Notes under the pieces: model-generated
What the model was told of the DNA's origin: nothing
The model's database searches: none
The model's input: only the letters and a program-made list of their open reading frames with translations
Assembly: GCA_003228415.1 (NCBI GenBank)
Contig: QIDL01000410.1
Coordinates: 1-5,132 of the forward strand
Source: Gammaproteobacteria bacterium
Lineage (GTDB): Bacteria > Pseudomonadota > Gammaproteobacteria > Pseudomonadales > Azotimanducaceae
DNA: 5,132 nt
Direction of reading: 5' to 3'
Shown here: positions 1-5,132 of the stretch, piece by piece
How the letters are laid out: each line of letters opens with the position of its first letter
Position numbering within the stretch: the first letter of the stretch is position 1
Program-made: the position numbers and the translations under genes

Positions 1-96
1 TCTGGCAGAATCGCCGGTTTTGTTCCGCCGGATGCCGTTGGGCTGATCATCGAGGCGATCGAGAAGGCTGCAGCGGCCAGGGGAACCACCGGCTAG
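1..96 (+). CDS. 3' end of an unidentified protein-coding gene (partial)
   Basis: An open frame runs in from the left window edge and ends at a TAG at 94-96, giving the last 31 residues. The tail starts SGRIAGFVPPDAVGLI, continues with an amphipathic alpha-helical stretch (IIEAIEKAAAARG) and ends TTG. The composition looks like genuine coding sequence and the other two forward frames do not give a protein-like tail, so I believe the frame is real. A helical tail of this kind is found at the end of many aminotransferases and other soluble enzymes, but no motif identifies the family. It is in tandem with serA, 89 bp upstream of the serA ATG, so the two could be cotranscribed. The function is not assigned. 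Confidence 0.6.
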   Translation, partial: SGRIAGFVPPDAVGLIIEAIEKAAAARGTTG

Positions 97-173
97 TTGC
101 CGGAAGCTCCCATGGTCGGTGCCGAGCAAACGGCAGTCGATGAGAAGTTCGCTGGTTGGGATCAGTGAGAAAC

Positions 174-179
174 GGAGGA
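174..179 (+). promoter_or_regulatory. Ribosome binding site of serA
   Basis: GGAGGA lies six bases before the ATG at 186. It decides the start codon: an in-frame TTG at 156 would add ten residues, but it lies upstream of this Shine-Dalgarno sequence and those residues (reading GSVRNGGHD) look like translated leader. Confidence 0.75.
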
Positions 180-185
180 CACGAC

Positions 186-1343
186 ATGTACAAGATCAAG
201 ACGTTCAACCAGATAGCGGTCAGAGGGTTGGAACGGTTTTCAGGGTCGGAAATCGCCGACCCCCAGGCGATATTGCTGCGTAGCCACAAGCTGGAAAATA
301 CCGCGCTGACCCCGAACCTGCTGGCGGTCGCGCGAGCCGGAGCGGGAACCAACAATGTGCCGGTTGATGCCTGCACGGAACACGGCATCGTGGTGTTCAA
401 TACCCCTGGCGCCAACGCCAATTCCGTCAAGGAACTGGTGCTGGCGGCTCTGTTGATTGCCGCTCGCGACGTGGTGGGCGGCATCGGGTACGTGTCCAGC
501 CTGAAGGATGTGAGTGACGAAGCGGAGCTCAATCGGCTGGTGGAAGCGGAGAAAAAACGCTTCAAAGGTCGGGAACTCTACGGAAAGTCGCTGGGGGTTG
601 TGGGTCTGGGCGCCATCGGCTCACTGGTGGCCAAGGCGGCGTTGGACCTGGGTATGGATGTGCTCGGTTATGACCCCGCCATTTCCGTGGATTCGGCCTG
701 GCGCCTGCCTGCCGAGGTACAGCGCATGGAAAATCTGCCAAGCCTTTTTTCCAGGGCCGATTTTGTCACCCTGCACGTTCCGCTGATGGCGGAAACACAA
801 GGCATGATCAACGAAAACAGTCTACGTTCCTTCCAGCCTGGCAGCGTGCTGCTGAACTTCGCCCGGCAGCCGATCGTCGATACCCGGGCACTGACGCGAG
901 CACTGGAAGACGGCCAGGTCGGGCTGTATATCGCTGATTTTCCGGTACCGGGTCTTACCGGTCATCCGAACGTGCGCCTGACGCCACATCTGGGCGCCAG
1001 TACCGAGGAGGCCGAAGAAAATTGTGCGGTCATGGCAGCCAATCAGTTGGTGAGCTTTCTGGAGACAGGCAACATTCAGAACTCGGTGAACTTCCCGGCG
1101 GTGAGCCTCGAACCGGGCGGGGGTTTTCGACTGGCGGTGACAAACCGCAACGTCCCCGGGATGCTCGGACAGATGACCTCGGTGCTCGCCGATCAGCAGA
1201 TCAACGTGGTGGACATGCTCAACAGAAGCCGGGGTGATGTCGCCTATAACCTGATCGATGTGGTTGATGAACCGGCTCCGGCGCTCATCGAGGAGATCTG
1301 TGCCATCGAAAGCGTCATGAACGTCCGCGAATTCGAGATGTAG
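186..1343 (+). CDS. serA: D-3-phosphoglycerate dehydrogenase with ACT domain
   Basis: Oxidises 3-phosphoglycerate to 3-phosphohydroxypyruvate with NAD+, the first step of the phosphorylated serine pathway in the cytoplasm. The protein has 385 residues, the usual size of the shorter SerA form that carries an ACT domain but no ASB domain. The order is: N-terminal substrate-binding half (about 1-95), with the RAGAGTNN motif at 50-57; the NAD-binding Rossmann domain, with VGLGAIG at 139-145 and a YDP following the second strand (162-164); return to the substrate domain, with NFAR (Arg227) and PHLGAS (catalytic His268); and a C-terminal ACT domain from about 314 to 385 (FRLAVTNRNVPGMLGQM), which in this family binds serine for feedback control. 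Oddities: residues 251-257 read DFPVPGL where other hydroxyacid dehydrogenases carry the active-site Glu, and Arg227 is followed by Gln-Pro instead of the usual Gly. The family assignment is secure; the allosteric behaviour is inferred. Confidence 0.95.
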   Translation: MYKIKTFNQIAVRGLERFSGSEIADPQAILLRSHKLENTALTPNLLAVARAGAGTNNVPVDACTEHGIVVFNTPGANANSVKELVLAALLIAARDVVGGIGYVSSLKDVSDEAELNRLVEAEKKRFKGRELYGKSLGVVGLGAIGSLVAKAALDLGMDVLGYDPAISVDSAWRLPAEVQRMENLPSLFSRADFVTLHVPLMAETQGMINENSLRSFQPGSVLLNFARQPIVDTRALTRALEDGQVGLYIADFPVPGLTGHPNVRLTPHLGASTEEAEENCAVMAANQLVSFLETGNIQNSVNFPAVSLEPGGGFRLAVTNRNVPGMLGQMTSVLADQQINVVDMLNRSRGDVAYNLIDVVDEPAPALIEEICAIESVMNVREFEM

Positions 1344-1344
1344 C

Positions 1345-3204
1345 TCAGGCCGTGGCGCCGGACCGATAACCCCGTCGGGCCTGCCGAATGCGAAAGCGCA
1401 GCGGCGATACCAGTGCGTCGAGCGCGGGAGCGAGCGGTATGAAGTCCCGGTGCAGGCGTGCGGCAAGCATGGCTGCTCCCAGGTGGCTGGTCACCGTTCC
1501 CATGGACCCATGACCGGTAGTAACAAACTTATCAACGAGTTTCCGTTGGTCCAGGCTGTACAGGCTGCCGATGATGGGATTGCGATCGGATGAAACACTG
1601 CGGGTTGCCTTGTGGACGCTCAGCGAACGATATGCATCCGGGGCGATGCGTTCGAGGTTTCGCAAATTCCGTTCGGTAGCCTCTGTGGCGGGCCAGGGGT
1701 TGTACTCGTAAGTCGCACCCACACCGAAACTGCGGTCGAGCCGCTGTTCGGCTCCAGGGAGAGGTGCGATGTAGCCGTTGCCGACAATGGGCAGTTTGAG
1801 AGACTCAAGCCGTTTACCAGTGGCACTGATCAGGTCGAGCTGCCCGGATACGGCTGCGAGCTCCAGAAATTCGGCGTCTGGAAATGCCTGGGTACCGACC
1901 CCGCAGGCTAGAATGGTCGGATGATCAGGCCAGGCGCTCAAGGGCCTTTCGGTCTGCACTTCGATGTTCGGATGATCGAAGAGCGTGGCGCAGAAGGCCG
2001 GTGTATTCACCACACAAGCATCTCTAAACCACAAGGCCGGACCGTCGATGGGGATACCGCTGAGCTCGCTGGCCGCACGGGCGCTGAGCAATTCAACGTG
2101 AAGTCCCGAGGCGCCATAGCGCTGTTCAACAGCCGTGAGGCGATCCAGCGGATAGTTCGGCGAGGCGATCTGCAGAGCGCCGCTGGCGACTATGCCGCGG
2201 CCCGGCTGTGCCGAATTGGCGGGAAGATACGATCGGCAGGCGGCCAGCGCGTGGGCGTAGGCGGTGACTCGAAAGTCGGCCGAAGCGCTGCCGTCCGCCT
2301 GCAGGCGTGGGTGCATCACGGTGATCGGTACACCGCTGGCGCCCGCGGCGATCTGCGCCGACGCTTCGAATACCCTCACAGAAGTTCCGGACTCTGCGAG
2401 CTCTCTGGCCACGCTTGCGGCAGCGATCCCCGCACCGGCGATATGAATTTCCTTTGGCGGATCGGTCTTCTCGAGCCCGACACCTCGAAAGGTACCGGCG
2501 AGGCTTTCCCGCTTGTACGGACGTTGATCGACGCGGCGCATTTCAAACCCCAGGGCTTGAAGGCTGCGCCGTACCCGGCCCGCCGAGGTAAAGGTGGTGA
2601 CTGCGGTGCCCGGGGTCGAGACGCTGGCGAGCCTGTGAAACAGATCTTCGGACCACATCGCCGGATTGCGATCGGGAGCGAAGCCATCGAGCAGCCAGAG
2701 GTCGAACGGTCGCTGTTGCTGGCTGGCGAGTTGCGACAATCCGGCGCAGGCTTCGCCCCAGAATACCGACAGGGTAATCAGCCCATGATGGAATCGACGC
2801 CGGTGCCAGCCATGGATCAGCGGCGGATAGTCTTCACCGATCCGTTCATAGATGGGATGCTCTGCCTTTCGGTCACTCGAAAGATCGAGAAACGTTCGAG
2901 GATCGATGGGAGCTGCTTCGAAGCTGACAAAGTGCAGGTGTACCTTGTTGGCAACACACTGCTCTGCCGCTACGGCGAAATTGAGTCCAGTGCCGAATCC
3001 CAGTTCTCCCACCAGCAATGGACGGCCGCTGCGGAGCAGGGCCTGGAAGTTTGCCGGTTGCAGGAACACTCGCTGCACCTCGCCAGCGCCGTCCGGGGCG
3101 TGGTAAATGTCTCGAAATGCTTCCGCATAGGGTTGCCCATCCCGCCAGCTCAGCCTGGCTGGCTCGATCACGGCGCTCTGGGACGGTCTTCGGAGCGGAT
3201 CCAC
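1345..3204 (-). CDS. mnmC: Bifunctional tRNA mnm5(s2)U34 biosynthesis protein MnmC (methyltransferase / FAD oxidoreductase)
   Basis: Completes the mnm5 side chain on wobble uridine 34. The C-terminal FAD domain converts cmnm5(s2)U to nm5(s2)U, and the N-terminal SAM-dependent domain methylates that to mnm5(s2)U. Both halves are visible in the 619 residues. The methyltransferase spans about 1-240, with the SAM motif GELGFGTGLNF at 66-76 and the family signature DGFAPDRNPAMW at 173-184. The FAD domain spans about 252-600, with the dinucleotide fold IAGAGIAAASVA at 255-266, the ASGVPITVMHP segment at 289-299 and the closing GHGSMGTVTS at 564-573. The length is close to the usual 620-690. The start is uncertain. 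The GTG at 3204 has a GGAG only three bases upstream. A second in-frame GTG at 3171 overlaps the upstream TGA as GTGA and would give MIEPARLSW, matching where the conserved domain begins. It lies downstream of, and overlaps, the sulfurtransferase gene, so the two are probably translationally coupled. It converges with serA. Confidence 0.95.
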   Translation of the reverse strand: MDPLRRPSQSAVIEPARLSWRDGQPYAEAFRDIYHAPDGAGEVQRVFLQPANFQALLRSGRPLLVGELGFGTGLNFAVAAEQCVANKVHLHFVSFEAAPIDPRTFLDLSSDRKAEHPIYERIGEDYPPLIHGWHRRRFHHGLITLSVFWGEACAGLSQLASQQQRPFDLWLLDGFAPDRNPAMWSEDLFHRLASVSTPGTAVTTFTSAGRVRRSLQALGFEMRRVDQRPYKRESLAGTFRGVGLEKTDPPKEIHIAGAGIAAASVARELAESGTSVRVFEASAQIAAGASGVPITVMHPRLQADGSASADFRVTAYAHALAACRSYLPANSAQPGRGIVASGALQIASPNYPLDRLTAVEQRYGASGLHVELLSARAASELSGIPIDGPALWFRDACVVNTPAFCATLFDHPNIEVQTERPLSAWPDHPTILACGVGTQAFPDAEFLELAAVSGQLDLISATGKRLESLKLPIVGNGYIAPLPGAEQRLDRSFGVGATYEYNPWPATEATERNLRNLERIAPDAYRSLSVHKATRSVSSDRNPIIGSLYSLDQRKLVDKFVTTGHGSMGTVTSHLGAAMLAARLHRDFIPLAPALDALVSPLRFRIRQARRGYRSGATA

Positions 3205-3974
3205 TCACTCCAGGAACCAGGATAGAGCAGGGGTTCCGAAATGCCTGCCACCCGCATGGCGAGAATGTTATGCGCGGCGGTGACTCCGGAGCCGCAGTAG
3301 CAGACCACCGAATCACCTTCGGCTGGAAAGCGGGCCGCGAGAGCGGGCGGGTCTTTGAATTTCCCCGCTTCATCGAGGTTGTCCTGGAATGGCCGGCACA
3401 GCGCGCCGGGAATGTGCCCTGCAATGGGATCGATGGGCTCTTCCCTGCCTTCGAAACGTGGCTGCGACCGTGCGTCGATGAGGGTGTAGTCGACGGCGGA
3501 CGTTGCCAGAGTGTTCACGTCAATGGTTCGGGTCAAAGCAGAGCGCAGATCGAAGTTCCCGGGCGTGGCGGTTTCCAGCGCGTCCGTGAGAGAGCCCCGC
3601 CAGTTGTTCAACCCGCCGTCCAGCACAGCGACCGCTTGGTGGCCGAGCCAGCGTAAGCACCACCAGGCTCGCGCCGCAAAGGCGCCACCCGCATCATCGT
3701 AGACCACCAACTGATCGGCGTTGTTGGCGCCCAGCGTTCTGAGCCTGGCCGCGAGTGCTTCCGGTTCCGGCAGCGGGTGACGGCCGCCTGCTCCGGGCGC
3801 AGCAGCAAGGTCTTCATCGAGGCTCAGGTATTGGGCGCCGGGAATGTGATTCTCGAGAAAGGCCCGGCGACCGGCCTGGGGATCCGCCAGGCTGGCCCGG
3901 CAGTCAAAAATCTTCACAGAATCCAGGGCCTTCAGGAGTGTCGTCGAATCGATCAGTGTCAGATATTGTTCCAT
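3168..3974 (-). CDS. sseA: Two-domain sulfurtransferase, 3-mercaptopyruvate sulfurtransferase type (rhodanese family)
   Basis: Transfers sulfane sulfur through a cysteine persulfide, most likely from 3-mercaptopyruvate. From the chosen ATG the protein has 268 residues in two tandem rhodanese domains. The N-terminal inactive domain (about 5-130) has DCR at 24-26, HIPGA at 43-47, VYDD at 91-94, and ARAWW with LDGGLNNW around 101-125. The C-terminal catalytic domain (about 150-268) has DARS at 167-170, HIPGA at 187-191, the active-site loop CGSGVT with catalytic Cys227, and YPGSWSEW at 251-258. The CGSGVT loop is that of mercaptopyruvate sulfurtransferases, whereas thiosulfate sulfurtransferases usually have a basic CRxG loop. 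An extra Cys225 sits two residues before the catalytic one. Start: in-frame ATGs at 4037 and 4076 would add 21 or 34 residues, but homology begins just after the 3974 ATG. A GGAGG lies about 14 bases before it, which is longer than ideal. The stop codon overlaps a possible mnmC start. Confidence 0.88.
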   Translation of the reverse strand: MEQYLTLIDSTTLLKALDSVKIFDCRASLADPQAGRRAFLENHIPGAQYLSLDEDLAAAPGAGGRHPLPEPEALAARLRTLGANNADQLVVYDDAGGAFAARAWWCLRWLGHQAVAVLDGGLNNWRGSLTDALETATPGNFDLRSALTRTIDVNTLATSAVDYTLIDARSQPRFEGREEPIDPIAGHIPGALCRPFQDNLDEAGKFKDPPALAARFPAEGDSVVCYCGSGVTAAHNILAMRVAGISEPLLYPGSWSEWIRSEDRPRAP

Positions 3975-4087
3975 GTTGTCTTGGCGGCCCTCCGTACGAG
4001 GCCCTTGAAATGTGGCCGAAAACCCCAATTCTGACATGATGTGGGTCTCAAGCGGGGTATTTGTCCCGGTGGGCATGGTAAGCAGTG

Positions 4088-4114
4088 GCTATACTCGAAA
4101 TAATGGGATGGCAA
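4088..4114 (-). promoter_or_regulatory. Possible promoter for the sulfurtransferase-mnmC pair
   Basis: On the minus strand TTGCCA (4114-4109, five of six matches to the -35 consensus) is followed 15 bases later by TATAGC (4093-4088, four of six). Transcription would begin near 4081, leaving about 107 bases of leader before the ATG at 3974 and only about five before the ATG at 4076, which argues against the longest reading of the sulfurtransferase. The spacer is shorter than the optimal 17, so this is a weak prediction by eye. Confidence 0.25.
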
Positions 4115-4165
4115 GGTAGTTTTTTCGGGAACGAGGCGTCAGAATGCCGCGCTTCGGATACCCCA

Positions 4166-4177
4166 CAATTTGAATTG
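4166..4177. repeat. Short perfect inverted repeat, candidate operator
   Basis: CAATT-TG-AATTG is a perfect inverted repeat with five-base arms around a two-base centre, AT-rich in otherwise GC-rich sequence. It lies 43 bases upstream of the desaturase GTG, in the region shared by the divergent sulfurtransferase and desaturase genes. This is a reasonable place for a dimeric repressor site, but no known consensus is matched and the arms are short enough to arise by chance. Confidence 0.3.
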
Positions 4178-4205
4178 CGCACTGCAAGCTCACGATATCT
4201 CTGAA

Positions 4206-4211
4206 GGGAGG
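4206..4211 (+). promoter_or_regulatory. Ribosome binding site of the desaturase
   Basis: GGGAGG, within AAGGGAGG, lies nine bases before the GTG at 4221. It is a strong Shine-Dalgarno sequence that fixes the non-ATG start. The next in-frame ATG is at codon 50, already past the first histidine box. Confidence 0.8.
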
Positions 4212-4220
4212 CCTTATCAG

Positions 4221-5132
4221 GTGAATGCTGTTCTGGACTGGCTGGCACACGGAATCTGGGATTTATCGCCGCTGGCGATCATAGTTCTGGTCCTGGTGCT
4301 CACCCACATCACCATCGTCGGGGTGACCGTCTATCTGCATCGGCACTCGGCGCACCGGGCGGTGGACATGCACCCGATCCTGAAGCACTTCTTCCGATTC
4401 TGGTTGTGGATGACCACCGGCATGGGCACCAGGGAGTGGACGGCGATACATCGCAAGCACCACGCTGTGTGTGAAACCGAAGAAGATCCTCACAGCCCGG
4501 TCATTCAAGGTCTGAGAAAGATCCTCTGGCAAGGCGTGGAAGTCTACCGGCTGGAATCCAGGAAAACCGAAACCCTGGAGCGCTACGGCGCAGGGTGTCC
4601 GGATGACTGGCTGGAGCGCAACGTCTACAGCCGCTTCACCACAGGCGGAATCGCGCTGATGATGATCATCAATGTGGCCCTGTTCGGCGTGATCGGAATA
4701 ACGATCTGGGCCATTCAGATGGTGTGGATTCCATTTTTTGCTGCCGGTGTGGTCAACGGCATTGGCCACTACTGGGGCTACCGGAACTTCGAGTGCCCCG
4801 ACGCGGCGACCAACATCGTGCCGTGGGGGATCATCATCGGCGGTGAGGAACTGCACAACAATCACCACACCTATCCGAATTCCGCCAAGCTTTCACAGAA
4901 GCCCTGGGAATTTGATATTGGCTGGTTCTGGATCCGCTTGTTCGAGATCCTGGGCCTGGCCAAGGCTCGCAGCACCGGACCGGTGGCGCAAAAGGTCCCC
5001 GGTAAGCAATCGCTGGACCTCGATACCGCCTGGGCGGTGCTGAACGATCGTTTCCAGGTCATGTCGCGCTATGCGGAAAACGTGGTCAAGCCGCTGGTCG
5101 AGCAGGAACTCGATGCCACCCGGCGTGCCGTG
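4221..5132 (+). CDS. Membrane fatty acid (delta-9 type) desaturase, DesA-like, 3' end beyond the window
   Basis: Introduces a cis double bond, probably delta-9, into saturated acyl chains of phospholipid or acyl-CoA, using O2, a di-iron centre and an electron-transfer partner, in the inner membrane. A GTG start with a good Shine-Dalgarno sequence opens a frame with no stop through the last base, giving 304 residues so far. The three histidine boxes that bind the two irons are intact: HRHSAH at 40-45, HRKHH at 77-81 and HNNHH at 212-216. An additional His183 in NGIGHYWGYRNFECPD is a probable further ligand. Hydrophobic segments lie at about 15-38, 55-68, 142-160 and 162-180. After box 3 the protein continues past KAR (248-250) into a hydrophilic, helix-prone extension (about 262-304) seen in Pseudomonas-type homologues. 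DesA-like and DesB-like enzymes cannot be separated from this fragment, so no symbol is given. It is divergent from the sulfurtransferase gene. Confidence 0.92.
   Translation, partial: MNAVLDWLAHGIWDLSPLAIIVLVLVLTHITIVGVTVYLHRHSAHRAVDMHPILKHFFRFWLWMTTGMGTREWTAIHRKHHAVCETEEDPHSPVIQGLRKILWQGVEVYRLESRKTETLERYGAGCPDDWLERNVYSRFTTGGIALMMIINVALFGVIGITIWAIQMVWIPFFAAGVVNGIGHYWGYRNFECPDAATNIVPWGIIIGGEELHNNHHTYPNSAKLSQKPWEFDIGWFWIRLFEILGLAKARSTGPVAQKVPGKQSLDLDTAWAVLNDRFQVMSRYAENVVKPLVEQELDATRRAV

Noticed and set aside
97..185. Gap between the partial upstream gene and serA, inspected for a promoter or terminator.
   Set aside because: No convincing -35/-10 pair and no hairpin followed by a T-run; only the serA ribosome binding site is supported.
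822..1466. A 214-codon minus-strand open frame antisense to serA.
   Set aside because: His- and Arg-rich composition without domain signatures; serA on the plus strand has conserved motifs across the whole interval, and the frame would also overlap the end of mnmC.
1921..3225. A 434-codon open frame on the plus strand, antisense to mnmC and the end of the sulfurtransferase gene.
   Set aside because: The translation has no recognisable motifs and is rich in Arg and Gly, as expected for the shadow of a GC-rich gene; the minus strand carries clear MnmC domains over the same span.
4061..4095. TTGTCC with TATACT on the plus strand as a desaturase promoter.
   Set aside because: TATACT is a good -10, but the 23-base spacing to TTGTCC is too long for a sigma-70 promoter and no better -35 is present.
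4170..4199. TTGAAT followed 18 bases later by GATATC as a promoter for the desaturase.
   Set aside because: The -10 matches only three of six consensus positions, so it is not better than chance.
4103..4204. A 33-codon plus-strand frame in the leader of the desaturase, with its TGA just before the Shine-Dalgarno sequence (possible leader peptide).
   Set aside because: There is no ribosome binding site before its ATG, no run of a regulatory amino acid, and no attenuator-like hairpins.
4263..4868. A 201-codon minus-strand open frame antisense to the desaturase.
   Set aside because: The plus strand has three intact histidine boxes and membrane helices here; the antisense product is rich in His and Asp because it reads the complement of conserved codons.

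Overview
The window looks like an ordinary chromosomal housekeeping segment of a GC-rich gammaproteobacterium, broadly Pseudomonas/Halomonas/Marinobacter-like. Three things point there: a fused bifunctional MnmC, a DesA-like fatty acid desaturase with a C-terminal extension, and GC-rich coding sequence throughout. The genus cannot be fixed from the sequence alone. I see no rRNA, tRNA, CRISPR array, insertion sequence or phage gene.

Layout. Positions 1-96 (+) are the last 31 codons of an unidentified gene. After an 89-bp gap, serA (186-1343, +) encodes a 385-residue D-3-phosphoglycerate dehydrogenase with a C-terminal ACT domain, the first committed enzyme of serine synthesis. It runs head-on into mnmC (1345-3204, -), with one base between the two stop codons. 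mnmC encodes the two-domain enzyme that completes the mnm5 group on wobble uridine 34 of tRNA. Upstream of mnmC on the same strand, and overlapping it, lies a two-domain 3-mercaptopyruvate sulfurtransferase-type rhodanese (3168-3974, -). These two form a translationally coupled pair. A divergent regulatory region (3975-4220) separates the pair from an integral-membrane fatty acid desaturase (4221 to the window end, +), which is cut off by the window edge. All three histidine boxes of the desaturase are present.

How the genes relate. serA and the desaturase are separate metabolic functions (serine synthesis, membrane lipid unsaturation). The most thought-provoking link is the coupled sulfurtransferase-MnmC pair. 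MnmC acts on a nucleoside that is usually also 2-thiolated (mnm5s2U34), and a rhodanese could be tied to the sulfur side of the same modification, but this is inference from gene order only.

No clearly novel system is evident. The points most worth checking are the sulfurtransferase-mnmC coupling, the unusual active-site neighbourhood of SerA, and a perfect AT-rich inverted repeat in the divergent intergenic region in front of the desaturase.
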